Positions 35,976 to 50,164 of a stretch of DNA of 64,000 nucleotides are shown piece after piece. The translations under genes and the position numbers were made by a program. The stretch comes from Typhlomys cinereus (lineage: Eukaryota > Chordata > Mammalia > Rodentia > Platacanthomyidae), in assembly GCA_023101885.1 (NCBI GenBank), contig JALPQD010000214.1, positions 434,001 to 498,000 on the forward strand. Direction: 5' to 3'. Every line of letters starts with the position of its first letter. Within the stretch, counting starts at the first letter, position 1. The notes under the pieces were generated by a model. That model had not been told where the DNA came from. It searched no databases and was given only the letters and a program-made list of their open reading frames with translations.

Positions 35976-38705
35976 AATGTAAAATGGAGAAGTGTTAAGA
36001 ACTACAACCAAAAATATCCCTGACAAGTTAAAATTTATGCAAGTATTTGCTAAACATCTACTTTATCCTAGACATTGCTGCTCATTAATACTATTATGCT
36101 GACTACAAGGGATTCTACGATTGGTGAAGATGTAATAAAATATATTATTATATTTTCTATTTGTAGAATAGTTTGGAATCTTAAGAAATGTTGTAAAAAC
36201 ATTCAAATGAACTGCACAGCCTAGAAATATAAAAACTACTAAGGTAATTAGATAGGTCATGATATATAAATTACAGGTAAATAATAGCATATTTTTATTG
36301 CCATTAATATTACACATAAAGAAACATAGTGAAAAGTTAATAAAAACTTATATCACTATTTAGAGATCCCAGGTGATGCCATTCCATTCTGAGGAACGGA
36401 AAAGAGCATACATATAAAGTATTAAATCAGCTGCATAAAGTGAACTGCAGCCCTACCATGTCCTGTTGCTGTATGGTGAGCTCAAGAGCCATTTGAAAAC
36501 CCAGTGACACCAGCCATCAGATTTGATTGCTTCCTTTTTCCATTAAAATGTGGACCACAGTAAAAGGTGATCTCATGATTCTTTCACATTATTCACTTTA
36601 TATTATATATGTAGAACAAATGATGTGTTGATTGACTGTTTAGGGTAAAGCTGTTGTCCATAGTAGGTAATTAATCATCAATTGGGGGATAAAATAAATT
36701 ATTCTTAAATTTTGTGACCTCCTATTGGTCAGGATCAGCTGCATTTATGGCATGTAAGAAGAGGAGTGGTTTTGTAGAACAGTTGCAGGGCACACTGGCA
36801 AGGGGAAGCCTGGTAGGCACTCAACATGGTCAACTGCTTTCACTTTACCTCACCTTTCTTTTTATTTTCCATTAAATATAGCACATGCAGTCTACTTAAA
36901 AGAGAGAAAATGAAAAGCTTGAAAGGAATCAAGTGGGTAAAGGAAGAAGACTGTTAGCCTAGACACAGGCATGTCTGCAGGAATCTGCGCACATCCAGAA
37001 CTGCACGCATCCTCTGTACTTCTGGAACAGCTGGAGATCTCTAAGGGGGAAAGGCAGGGAAGGATATGCCATTGGAGAAGCCTTGCCTATGACCTCGAGC
37101 AACATTCCCTATCAAGCGTTGCTATGTCTGAAGGTTCTGCCTCTCCAACTTTTGTAGAGTTCGTGCTGAAAACTTTATTAAAGCCTAACACTCTGCAGTC
37201 ATTAATATGATGATGAAAACAGAATGTTTATTTTTAATGCTTCAGCTCAGCCATCAAAAGTAATCATAATAACCTATCAAATATGAATCATGACCTTTCC
37301 GAAAATAAAAGCAATCATTACCCAAGTGAAAAGGAAACTTACCACTATCAAGCAATAAAGTATTCAAAGAAAGTCTGCACTACTTGCTTCTACAAGCAGA
37401 GACTCCTTCAAGGCAACATGTCTCTTACCACTCCCTGAAAACTCTCAATATTGGACCTCATCTATTCAATATAATCTTCTGGAGTCCTGAGATTTAGAAT
37501 GAACTATGGAACTGTTGTTTTTCTTAGTCTAGAAAATTGACTAAATAGACATGTTGTTCAGGTGCCAGTAATGAAGAGAGATTGTTTTTCTTCATGAGAT
37601 AAACTGGTTTCTGAAAAAACTAATGGTTCTATTCCCAGAGATGGAGGGACTTGATATTGTTCTTGTCAGTAGAATAACTGAAGTAAATTGTACAGACTAG
37701 ATTTTCTGGTGAGTTCTATCACTGTGAATGTAAAAGTTTCAACCTTGCATATATATATTGCGTATATATGTATGTATCATCTTGTTTATATACCCTATTT
37801 TGCAGTTAAAATATAGAACGATCAGTTTTAAACAGAAAGTTTTAAGATAGTTTTAATTGTTTACATAGCTTCAACATTTTAAAATAATATACTTTCTATC
37901 TAAAAATCCAAGAATGTTAATATCTATATATTTATTGAATCAAATCTATTGTTGCAAAGAATTGCAAACCATTTTTTTGGATTTCTATGCGCATTTACTT
38001 AATTTTATGACAATTGGAAATATATTCTACTATTACTTTCTTCATGAATCATTCAGGAATCATTGATTTCTGAAATGAATTAATGCCAAATTTGCAATAG
38101 ATTCAAATCAAGGTTAGTCAGTATGGGAAAAAAATGAAAATGTGTTGTTAGTCAACATTTTTGACTATTGTTAAGTTAGGTATTAGTATTTTTTTTTAAT
38201 TTGAGGAACATTAGGTTTGAAATAAGAAACAGTGATATTTTTCATAAAATAACCAAATCTTAGAGAAAGTGTCATGTTATAAGTCATATTACTCATACTA
38301 TATTTGGAATATTGTTAATCACATCTCATGGATGGATAAAGTTTACTTATATAGTTCTTTGCACATGCTGCTCCACATCGCTTGGACTGATAAAATTTAT
38401 TTCTGAAGTTCTCTGCACAGGCTGCTATGTATTTAGCCCTGTTAATAATTTTTCCTATAACCTATATACATTGTCCTTTCTTTTTATGCAGTGGAAAACA
38501 GTTAAATTAGACCTCAAAACCTTCTTTCATCCTGAATTTCTCAATTTTTCCAATCATAATAATGCAGATATAGTAGATACTTGTCAGTTTTCTTCACACT
38601 TTACAGATTCCCATAATAATGACTCTTCCCCATCATCTTTAATGTCCTTACCTTAGCAACATAACCTTGGTTTACATTGGTGTGTACTTTTATATACTGA
38701 TCTAT
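35976..38705. other. Unique AT-rich sequence, nothing assigned
   Basis: About 2.7 kb. The 36960-37215 segment is less AT-rich and holds a 79-codon plus-strand frame with no known motif. It and the following 37230-37330 are candidates for non-coding conservation only. Confidence 0.45.
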
Positions 38706-38719
38706 ATTTGTTAAATCTT

Positions 38720-40861
38720 TTTTTATTTAATACATTTTTTATTATTATTTCTGCTCATACAAACCTAATAGGTACACCAGTTCCCTCCCTCCCTTCTCCT
38801 CCACACAAACCCCCTGCTCCCCCTCCCCTCACCCCTCCCTCCCCATGCCCCATTGTCTCCCGCCCCAATTCCCAGAGAGTCCTTTATTGTGCATGCCTGA
38901 CTCTCCTCTGGGCCCTCCTCTCCGATGACTTACAAGGACCCAGTGGCATTTCCCTGAACCCTTTCCCATGTTCCCCTTAAGCATAGGAACACTACTGTGG
39001 CTGCCAATCCCTTGCCTCCAAGGATCTTGGTGCCTTTAGCAGATGCTAGACTTTGTGAGGTCAATAGTGTGTTGGACATTGCGCCGGGCATGCAAAGTCC
39101 AATTATGATTGCTTCAGCCCTAACTTGTGTGGAGAATCTTGCAAATCATTGCTCCTCCCATCCATTTGCTCTTACAATCTTACTGCCCTCTCTTCCGCAA
39201 ATGTCCCTGAGCTTCAGGATGGGGAGAAATTAGGCTGGCCCAGTTCTAGGTGGTTGATAGAGAGTCTCTGAAGTTCTGGATTGTGGTTTGTTGATTTTCT
39301 TTTGCAGTTTTGCTGCTCCTGCAATGCCCTTCACTTCATCCTGCTGGACACTGTATGTTACCCCCTGGCCAGAGACAAAAAGCTGTTAAACTGGAGTCTT
39401 GTTATAAGACCACATTCAAGGGTAGATGTAATAAAAGTAGGAAACCTCAGTAAGGGAGGGGTCTATCACCCATTTGCAAAATGGTTACTTTTTATCTGCC
39501 AGACTATATGCCCTCCCCTTCTGGTGAGATCAAACCCCTCAGTCGAAAATGATCAGGAACGAACGTCTGTGAACTTAACCAGGTGTCTCTTTACTTACTT
39601 GCAGTCCTTGACAGTGGCCTATTTTCTCTGAAGAAAGAAATTGCAGAAGACACCAGAAGGTGGAAAGACCTCCCATATTCCTGGATTGGCAGAATCAACA
39701 TTGTAAAAATGACCATCCTACCAAAGGCAATATACAAATTCAATGCTATACCAATTAAAATCCCAAAGCAATTCTTTAAAGAAGTTGACCAAACAATCTC
39801 AAAATTCATATGGAGACACAAAAGACCCAGGATAGCAAAAACAATCCTGAATAACAAAAACACAGCTGGAGGTATTACCATACCAAACCTTAGTCTATAC
39901 TACAAATCCATAGTTATAAAAACAGCCTGGTACTGGCTCCAAAATAGACACACAGATCAATGGATAAGGATTGAAGGCCCAGATATAAGCCCACAAAATT
40001 ACAGCCATTTGGTCTTTGACAAAGGGGCCCAAAGAATCCAATGGAAAAAGAACTGCATCTTCAACAAATGGTGCTGGCAAAACTGGATCTCTATATGCAG
40101 AAGATTAAAGCTGGACCCATACTTGTCACCATGTACAAGACTTAATTCCAAATGGATCAAGGACCTTGATATAAGGCCTGAGACTATAAAAACCATAGTT
40201 GATAGGATAGGGAACTCCCTCGAGCTGATTGGGCTAGGCCAACATTTCCTAAACAGACATCCAATGGCACAGTCACTGCTACCAACTCTCAACAGTTGGG
40301 ATCTTGTGAAATTAAAGAGCTTCTGTTCAGATAAAGAGATTGTAACACGAGCTCAAAGGCAACCCACAGAATGGGAGAAAATCTTCACGAACCACATATC
40401 TGATAAAAGATATGTGCACAAAGAACTTAGAAAACTAAACACCAAGGAAACCAATGGCCCAATTAAAAAATGGGCCCTGGAACTTCAAAGAAACTTTACC
40501 AGGGATGAAATTAAAATGTCTAACAAATATCTTAAAAAATGCTCCACTTCCTTAGCCATCAGGGAAATGCAAATCAAAACTTCCCTGGGATGTCATCTCA
40601 CCCCGGTCAGGATGGCAAAAATCCACAATACAAACAACAACAAATGCTGGAGAGGATGTGGAGAGAGGGGAACTCTGCTACATTGCTGGTGGGAATGCAG
40701 GCTCATACAGCCACTCTGGCGAGCCGTCTGGAGACTCTTAAAGAAATTAAAGATTGAAATGCCATATGACCTTGCTATTCCACTTTTGGGAATAACCCCC
40801 CATGCAGCAGAGTTCACCTCGATAGCACAAGTGCGACCATGTTCATAGCAGCACTGTTTAT
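38720..40861 (-). mobile_element. L1 insertion with 5' inversion (twin priming)
   Basis: 38720 to about 39628 is an L1 3' UTR on the minus strand (tail at 38720-38757). From about 39629 to 40861 the sequence switches to plus-strand ORF2. Aligned to the collinear L1 at 60815-64000, the inverted piece covers ORF2 from about 63069 down to 61843. The 375 bp between the two pieces (about 61480-61855 equivalent) are lost at the junction. Flanking repeats atttgttaaatctt (38706-38719) and aattgttatatctt (40862-40875) match at 12 of 14 bases and are the likely target duplication. Confidence 0.9.
39629..40848 (+). pseudogene. L1 ORF2p C-terminal fragment, still open
   Basis: The open frame 39583-40848 encodes 421 residues. 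The first ~16 come from antisense 3' UTR; the rest is the ORF2p region after the RT palm: the [15 protein letters not shown] block, IGRINIVKM, then the C-terminal Cys-rich segment with NKCWRGCGERGTLLHCWWEC (about residues 349-368). ORF2p supplies endonuclease and reverse transcriptase for L1; this piece has neither catalytic domain. A one-base deletion near 40815, relative to the copy around 61885, shifts the frame and ends it at TAG 40846-40848. It is not a host gene. Confidence 0.9.
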
Positions 40862-40875
40862 AATTGTTATATCTT

Positions 40876-41689
40876 AATGTTTGTACTAGATTCTATTTTC
40901 ACTGTGTTCACCTGTTGTTCTATTCTCTCACATGTGCCACATAATATGAAATATTTTTGTCAGTTGAAGTGATAAATGTGTCTTTTGATGTAATTTCTCA
41001 ATGGCTACAAAGTAATTTATCACAAAATTCAGGAACTGAAATTAAACATTTATCTCCAATTCATGTGGATTTGTGATGTGGGAGAGATCTAAGTTGGTCT
41101 CTGACTGAAGGTCTTTCTTGGGGTATGATGTAACTTAAATCCTGAAGGATTTCTTATTGAAAGTGGACCTCAAGTTTGAACTTTATCCAGACATTAGTTT
41201 TTTTATGCTGCAGTCCTTTCCTAAGGCAGCAAAACATGCGTTGTGGTTCTTCTGAGAACAAGTGAACATTCACAAGAGCAGCTGTAAGTATCAAATCTTG
41301 AAGAGATCTATTTCCTTCTGCTCTTGGCTATTAATTAACTAGTTTCACACTGACCAGCTCTGGTCTTATGCTGTGTGATAGAACTATAGAAAGGTTTGAG
41401 TAACAGAAGGTGTAGACAGTTGGAGACCTTCAAAGAAGCTGCTTCTCTCTTACGGAAGCTGTGATAGGTTTAGTTAAAATTTGTTTTCTACTAAGGAATT
41501 TTATTTTTTTTTCTATTTATTTTTAAGTCAGCCAACCAAATAATTGGATTCAGCAAGACATTCCCACAGTTTATGACACCAGTGCACTTTGCTCATATTC
41601 ATTCCCCATCCTAACTTAACATGCTTTAAAAATATTACCTCTATTTTACTGAAAACAACATCCAACCATAAATCAGAACACCAATGACC
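40876..41689. other. Unique sequence, nothing recognised
   Basis: No gene or repeat identified. Confidence 0.5.
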
Positions 41690-42300
41690 TTAAAATGTTC
41701 ACCCAGAACCAGACCAGCCAAAGCCTTCCTCATCCTAAAGCTCAGGGAACCTTTTGGAAGAGGGAGCATCAAGAGTGTAAGAGCCTAAAGATGGGGGGGA
41801 CCACAAAGAGGCAAGACACTCCACTCAAGTCTGTGCTGCAGCAGTCAGGATATTGGTACAATCTGATTGGACCTTGCCTGATCTTCACAATGCCTGACAT
41901 GTCAATAAGCCCTCAAAGTCTATTACTCAGGGGGAAGGCTTCATGAAGTAGGATTCTTAAAGGCAACTAGTTAAAAAGAAATAACTTTGTTCCCTTATTA
42001 CTGGGCAGTCCAAAGAAGGGGCCCCAAGGTATGCCACTGAGTCCTGAACCCTCACTAGTGTAAAAGACTCAGAGGGAAATTCAGTGCCCATAAAAACAGG
42101 TGTTCTGGAGGATGGGGATTAGCAGGCAGAAAACACCAAAAGAGGAGGAGGGAGGAAAGAGGAGTGAAAGAAAGGAAAGGGGGAAAAGTAGGATGGGGGA
42201 AAACAGGGGGAAGGGAGCGGTAGAAGGAAGGAGGGAGATACCTATGAGCTTGTATAATTAGTATCACTAAATATATATACATATGTACATATATATAAAA
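41690..42300 (+). repeat. Old L1-like 3' UTR, sense
   Basis: 'accagaccagccaaagcctt', a purine-rich tract at 42106-42240, 'cctatgagcttgtataatta' and an AT-rich end (42265-42300) match the structure of an L1 3' UTR from an older family than the 38720 copy. No ORF2 sequence precedes it. Confidence 0.5.
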
Positions 42301-44488
42301 CCTGTATCTTACTCTTTTATCATCTTAAATGATATCTTGAGTATCATCTCATCATAATTCAATGGAAAAAATGGAAATTATATTTATATGAAATCAATTT
42401 CAACATTTAAAAATTTTTAATTTTAGATTTTATACATTCTCAATCCTATGTCTAAGTATATTTTGTCTTTAACTAGGATACATGTGCAAATATTTTTGTT
42501 AACTATAAAATGCTAACTTTAAAATATCATAATCATTATAGATGATTAAGCAAGCAAATGTCCATAAGAATAATATAAAATTTCAAATTCAATTATTAGT
42601 AAGAACTAGTAGTGCTATTAAAGAGCAATGATAATTGATTATTACATTCCCAGTACTGTGTAAAACTCCATCAAATTATTTATTATTAATTGATATTATG
42701 CATACTAATTTATTTTCTCATATATTGAGGATTTTCTTATTTACAAAATATTTTGAAATCATAATATTTTTATACATCTGTTGAGTACTGTTTTATCTGA
42801 TGAAGGAAAATATTTTAACTTGAGAGTCTTTTGTTATACATTAAACTATATTTTTAAATGGTTCACTGAATAATATTTTTCAAATGTAATCCACACACAG
42901 TAATCATGTTTTAAAATATAATTTTTCATAGTTATGACACATCTGCTCAATACTGATAAGAAGTTCAATAAAGCAGGCTTCAAAAATCAATGGTGTTAAA
43001 TGTCTGTTAATGATCTACATATTGCTTAGGTTACTGAGCGCATTTAACACTCCAGTACATATTTCAAGGTGTAGATGGGAATTTTACTCTTAGGTTTAAA
43101 GATATATTTTAAACATCTTTTCACCTGTGTTCTCTTAATCCAAATTTATAAGTGTTGCATTTATTCCACTTAATCTGATCTTTCATTCAGGATACATTTC
43201 CTATGTAGGTAAGGCAGACAATTTCTATCTGGGGAAAAAATCTTAAAAGTACATTGTGCATTAAAATCTCTGAAGCATGATAGACTAAGCGGTACATAGA
43301 CTGGTTTCAACATTTGCCAAAATTATCAGTAAATTTAAGACTCATTCTAATTTTTTCAGTCATTATTTTAAATTTCAGTATCACTAAGGACTGATCTAAT
43401 CAGTCAGAGAGGCATAAAGCATTGAGGTCTAGTCGATCAGAACAGAAATGTTTCCTGATTTCTCATTTTCATTTCAGTGTGGGCCTGTGTCACTAAAGCC
43501 TACTGTATTCTAAGTTATTTCTCCTTATAAATTATAACAATGTGATTAAAAATGGTAAGAAAAGCAAAGAACCAGAGAAAAAAGTAACTAAAAGGATTAA
43601 TTCATGTCCATCTCCCACCTTACTCTTTTAACTTTTATTTTACTTCATCCTTACATCTAAAATGACATCTTAGCATCCAACATACTTAATATAGTAATTC
43701 ATCATTTAACCAAAGGCCTTAAGCATAGGAATATTCAAAATGCATAGTTTTGGAATATGTTAGATTTCATGTAATAACTGGTCACAAATTTAATGATAAA
43801 CTCAGGTGTTAAAACTATGAAACTTCAGTCTTGTAGAAATGGTCGTACTTTGAATTTATTATACCTTTTGTTAATATAGTATCTAATAACAAAAGTAAAA
43901 AATTGAGATACAGAAAGGATTTTGTTATAATCTTACACAATTCCCTTTGAAATTATAAAGCTTAAGTGTCTATAATGAAGGATTTATTATATTGGACACT
44001 GAGCTTATAATTGTTTAAAAGTTTTTTGAAGCTATTTGCTGACTCAACTACCTCTTGCTTCATTCTCATACTAGAAGGTAAATCTCTAGTTTGCACATTT
44101 GATCATTTCTTTCCCTAGCATAAGGCTGTTTGGTCATGTTTTCATGCGTGAACAATAAAATCAAATCTTCGCTATAAATGTGTGTCATCTCCAAGCTATT
44201 GATTGATTCAACTTTTTTTTTTGATAGGATCACCTCCATGTATCCTCTAATGTGTTACTATTTATCAGTGTGCCTTATATCATGTACCTGGACTTATTAT
44301 TTATTCATTCTTGTCTTCATTACATGGCACAGCTATCATAAATTCTGACCAGTTTCAAAGTTTTACCTGTCCTAGCACATTTTAGTCCGTCTCTACTGGT
44401 GAGCTGCTATCACAAAAAATGCAGTTGCTATGCAACTCAAAAATGAGCTATTTGGGAACATATGTTTGTTTAAATCTATTCATACTTA
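42301..44488. other. Unique, very AT-rich sequence
   Basis: About 2.2 kb with no supported exon, RNA gene or repeat. Confidence 0.5.
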
Positions 44489-44489
44489 C

Positions 44490-44539
<50 letters not shown>

Positions 44540-44541
44540 CA
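44489..44541. repeat. (AC)n(AT)n compound microsatellite
   Basis: About 18 AC units followed by about 8 AT units. Confidence 0.95.
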
Positions 44542-46282
44542 TTTGCAGTGCATGTAGGCTATTGTATTTGTGAATTCACATGTATGTGATTAAATCTTGG
44601 ACAAATGCTGGATCTCATTTAGGTATCTGTCTATTTTTCCAAATGTCACAACTTCCTTATTTTAAGAAATTATATTACAGTAAAATTTAAATTGTCTCTC
44701 CAAATTGAGTGAATAATGTAATAAATGATATAGTTTATCCTAGATAAAGAACATAAATAAAAAATGAATAAAACTACCATACAAATAGCAAACCATTTTA
44801 TAGAATATTATTTTATTTAATTTTACTTGTCATCAGGTAAGCAGGGCCATAACGTGTTTTTCACACATTTAAATACTACAGAGAATCTTGCATTTGCAAC
44901 AGAAAGCTTAGTGCTTGAGGTGATATCCAGCTGATGAATGCGTCGGAGCTAATGATAAATTAAACTCATCTAAATTCTGTCGATGGAATAAATCACTAAT
45001 GTTATCAGCTTCATTAATATAGTAACCCTCCACTCAACCTATACACCTTTTACTTTCATTCACATGAAAAAATCTGTTCATTTGAGTGATATTTGCCTTA
45101 AGCTTTATGGGACTAGAAAATGATTACTGATAGTGGCCACTCTACATAGGAAAGGTTTTCAGTTTTTATTGGCACTAACCTTGCACAATCCGTAGCTGCT
45201 CATACTTGAGGTGATGGAAACATCATTTCTCTGCAAAATGGGGCCAGTTCCTATAAGACATATGTCCCAAAAGAAAGCAATTTCTCATGTCTGGTGGGGG
45301 TAGCTAGAATATACTAGGATTTGAACATCCAAAACATGACTCACGTGGACATCAGTTGGTACTGCAGCTGTGGTAATAAGGAGCATGTAATGGTGGTTTG
45401 GTGATGAGCACATGGTTCTGATCAGCCATTAGCATGGTGTGAGCTAGTCATGCCAGGGGTTAACACCCTAAAAAGGACAAACTCAAGTCATTTTTTTCTC
45501 TGTCTTGCATGTCCTCATTAGATATGCAATGATTCAGCATGGCGGCCCTTGCAAATGCTGTCATTCTCCAGGAATGCTGTAAACATAGAAAAATATGTGG
45601 GCAGGTGTTGTATGACAGTAAGTTGAAAAATGAAACCCCCTCTGAAACCTACTTAGCAATTAAAGCTTGAGCCTTTCACAGGGAACGTAGCTTGTCTGCA
45701 AAGATTCTAGAAATGAATATAATAAGTTCAATGCAAATAAGTCTATTGAAATTGTTGTGCATTAGAGAAACATGAGTGTCTCCTATAAAAGTGATTGTAA
45801 CATAAATAACATATCAAATAAAAGATACTGTATAATTTACCATACGATAATGTTGATAGCCTTTACACTCTTAAAATTTTAAACAAGGGACCTATAGTTA
45901 AACTTTTGGTTTCCACAAGTGTCAAGCCAGAAAGTATTACTATCTAGTGTGTATAACCCATCAAGGTTATAATTGTATATTCAACCAATGATTGATAATT
46001 ATTCTATACTCTGTATACAAAAAGCAGCATTTCAGAAAACAAAATTATTGGTATAATTAACAAATGAATGCATTCACATATACCCTATTTTCATTAATTT
46101 AAACATGTATTTTTAGTTTCTCATTGTCTGAACATGTTTTTAAGTTCAAAGCCTTTGTAGACTATGAAGCAAATATAATGTCATTATCAGTATATTGCAG
46201 CCTGACAAAACTGAAAATGTACTAAGAACAAAACTTTTATGAATACAGATGGCACAGAAGAAAATCTCAGGAGCAAATATAA

Positions 46283-46284
<2 letters not shown>
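44542..46284. other. Unique sequence, nothing assigned
   Basis: No gene seen. 44920-45020 has mixed composition, with 'ctaatgataaattaaactca' and 'ggaataaatcactaatgtta', and no repeat match. Confidence 0.45.

Positions 46285-46327
<43 letters not shown>
46285..46327. repeat. (GT)n microsatellite
   Basis: About 20 uninterrupted units followed by imperfect gtat/gtgc units. Confidence 0.95.
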
Positions 46328-46332
<5 letters not shown>

Positions 46333-46952
46333 ATGTGTATGTATGTGAGCATGATTGTGAATGTCACCAGTAGATAATAGAGTTGTTTACAGCTGAAGTC
46401 CTTCCTATATTTCTCCCGAACATCTTTCTTATCAAATGTTAGTATAATTATGAATTATAACACGGTGTTTTGTTAACAATAGTGGCAATACATTTTCTAT
46501 AGTTACTTGGTTCTCTACTAACTTACATCAAGGTCAGAAATTGCAGAGTTCCTTTACTAGGAAGTATTTATTTGTTTGTGTTGTTTTGTGAAATAATCAT
46601 CCAGTATTGCCTAAGGTTGTACTCATCTGAAAGTCTGAGGGGACTGAAGAGAAATGATTGAGCACTAAGGTGGCTCACTCATAATCCAGCAGTTGGGCTA
46701 ATTGTTAACAGCATGCTCATTTCCTTCCCACATGGCTTCTCCCATACTTCACGATTATTCAGGATGCCTGACTTTTCAAGCACACTCATGCTCCGATCAT
46801 TGCCACTTCTGCCCTCTGTTCATCAGTAGTCATTCATCTGATGCACATTCAGCAGCAGGGAAATTGGAATCAACCTCTGAAGCCAAGTGCCCATGATTTT
46901 ATGTGCATATTTTCAAATTTAATTTCTTGTTCGTGTGTGCGCGTGTGCATGT

Positions 46953-46955
<3 letters not shown>
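46328..46955. other. Unique sequence, nothing recognised
   Basis: The frame at 46702-46896 has no motif and no support as a gene. Confidence 0.5.
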
Positions 46956-47003
<48 letters not shown>

Positions 47004-47135
47004 TGTATGAGAAGGAGTTCACAGGCCATGTCAGGTGAGAGGAAGTCAGAGGACAGGTGTGCAATCGTTTTCTGCCTTTCCAGAGACTGAACTCTGGTTG
47101 TCAGGTTTGAACTACAAGCACTTTTATTTGTTGAT
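46956..47135 (-). repeat. (TG)n plus B3-like SINE fragment
   Basis: A TG run (46959-47001) precedes 'gtgagaggaagtcagaggac', 'agagactgaactctggttgt' and 'gaactacaagcacttttatt', the antisense order of rodent B3/B4 SINEs. Confidence 0.6.
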
Positions 47136-48644
47136 TCATTTCATCTATGTACATGTTTTCAAACTGTGGTAGTGTGAATAAAGTAATGGTACACTGTAGA
47201 TATGAAAGTATTATAGATTTACAGCAAGTGGTGCATAAATCAACCAGGGTAAGGGGGACACATAGAGTTACAAATTATACCTTGATTTTTGAAGATAGTA
47301 CTCTGGAGTACTGAGAAGTCGATGAAAGCGGAAGTCCAGGGAAGGAGAATTCCAATCTGAGGAAATACTCCTGCTTAGTCACAAACTCCATATTGCCTGA
47401 GGTTCACCATCTTAGCTACCTTAGTTTTGAAGAAAATCTTGAAGTTGACAAAGACTTTTTCCATTCTGTAACTTTAAAATTGCTTGAGCTTTTTACTTCC
47501 TCTCATTTCCATACAAATTTACAATTTGCATATCAATTTCTTCAAGGAAGTTTGATTGATATTTTTATTTAGATTTCATTGAGCTTACTGATTTAGAATG
47601 AAGTCACTTTTTATTATTCTACTAAGATTTTGGAAACAATGTCTTATATGTGGAGGTGGGTTTAAACAGCATGTATTTATTTACTCTTGGTTTGAATGCT
47701 ACAAACTCAAGTTGAAGATGCAGGCTGGGTTGGTTTTCTCTGAGGTCTCTCTTTTGCTGAATACAGCTATGTATTTTTTGAACTGTCCTTGTCCACTATT
47801 TTCTCTATCACATGTACCTCTAAGTTGTATGTTAAAATATGATGTTAATCTTGTGTGTGGTTAAACATGATCTTCAAATAATGATAAACATCTACCTTAA
47901 CAGCCATATTTTAATTTACCATTTTAAAGACCTTTATCCAAATATAGACTTCTAAATAGGCCTTCAACATCACAAAAAGGCTTGAAGGTCAGATCTTCAA
48001 CATAAAAACTTTTGGATGAGACTACTAAATATTAATAAAATTTCAATCGTGACCATGACTTGTCTAGCTTATTTAGTAGTTTTCTAATTTTTCTAAATTT
48101 CTAAAATTTTATTATCCATTTTGAACTTATCTTGTTAAATTTTATTCAAGTCAATTCTTCCTTTTCACTGCATAAAATCTTATGGGTTTTTCTTACACAG
48201 AAACATTTTTTTTTGTCTTGATACATCTTCTAGTAGGGTTCATTTGGGAAAGAGGACATTTCTTCAGATATTGTTTTTCCTTCATTTTGTTTTTATTATA
48301 GCATGTTTGCTTAATTTACAGCAAGCAGAAAATAAGCTGGGTCTTGTTTTGACCCAAACATTGATGTTTAAAGATTGTACACACTATTTGGTAAAAAGAA
48401 CATATAAAGATACCTTCTGCCATCATCAACATGCTGACATACATGCTCAGATATCAAGAGGGAATTTCTGATGTTTTATGTTCCAAATCTTAGAAATCAC
48501 AAGAAGAAAAAAAGCACGTGGCAAAGGCTCCATGTTTCAGTGAAAACTCGACTTCCTGACAATGCTGCTCCACGCAGTCACATCACTTCCCAAACAATGA
48601 GTTATTGAGATATCTATTCCACACTGCATCATGAATAGTAACCA
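47136..48644. other. Unique AT-rich sequence, nothing recognised
   Basis: Frames at 47598-47864 and 48244-48471 (75-88 codons) have no recognisable domain. Confidence 0.5.
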
Positions 48645-48660
48645 CAGACCTAGAAATCTT

Positions 48661-48949
48661 TTTTTAAAATTATTTATTATTATTTATTCAATTATGTATG
48701 TATGGTGTACGCGTGTGTGCATGTATGTGTGTGTGTGTAGAACCACGGACGAATTCGGGAACCACCATGAACCACCTCCACTTCCTCCTTGTTTACTCTG
48801 TCTGGGGATTCACAGGCTCCGCCCTACCAGGACCAGAAACGCAGGCCGCCCCCGCTTCGCCCGGCGTCTATACGTGAGGTCTAGGATCCGAACTCTGGAC
48901 CTTCTGCCTGCAAGGCAGAGGCTTAACCCTGAGCCATCTCTCCAGCCCC
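48661..48949 (-). mobile_element. Young tRNA-derived SINE (DIP/B2-like) with TSD
   Basis: Full minus-strand copy with head at 48949, B box in 'tagaggtctaggatccgaac' antisense, and a short TG tail with GTGTACGCG. Flanked by a perfect 16-bp repeat 'cagacctagaaatctt' at 48645-48660 and 48950-48965. Confidence 0.95.
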
Positions 48950-48965
48950 CAGACCTAGAAATCTT

Positions 48966-49445
48966 GACAGGACATAAAGGTCCAACCTGAACCCAAATGT
49001 GTCTGAGCAGTCAGTGCTGTGATGTGGCTACAACTTTAGTTTTGTATCATTCTATCCTATGAGCAAACCAGCTATATTTCTAAGATACTAGTTCTACCAA
49101 ATATGGATATGAAAATTTATTTCTATTAAGACAATGTTGCAAATTATGGTCAACCAACATCTTTTCACCAAATACTTCAAACATAAAAAATGAGAATCAC
49201 ACAAAAAAATATACAGAGACACCACAAATTGGTAGCTGCCTGCAACATTAAACAAACTGGACTCTTAAGAGTAGCATCTCAACAGTATAACATTTTAATT
49301 ATAACCATTGCCTGACACAGGGAAAACTAACAAGTGTTTTTGTTTTAAAACACCTTATTGCAACACTGTATTCCTGATAATTTAAGTATACCAAACTGTG
49401 AGTAAATGAATGATACATGCCTAGAAAATGTCATGATTTATACAA
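48966..49445. other. Unique sequence, possibly 3' UTR of the SRSF10 copy
   Basis: Lies downstream of the pseudogene stop on the minus strand. Part may be retrocopied 3' UTR, but I could not find a poly(A) remnant or target duplication. Confidence 0.4.

Positions 49446-50164
<719 letters not shown>

Noticed and set aside
39583..40848. 421-codon frame as a novel host protein
   Set aside because: Residues after the first ~16 are L1 ORF2p; the start is antisense L1 UTR.
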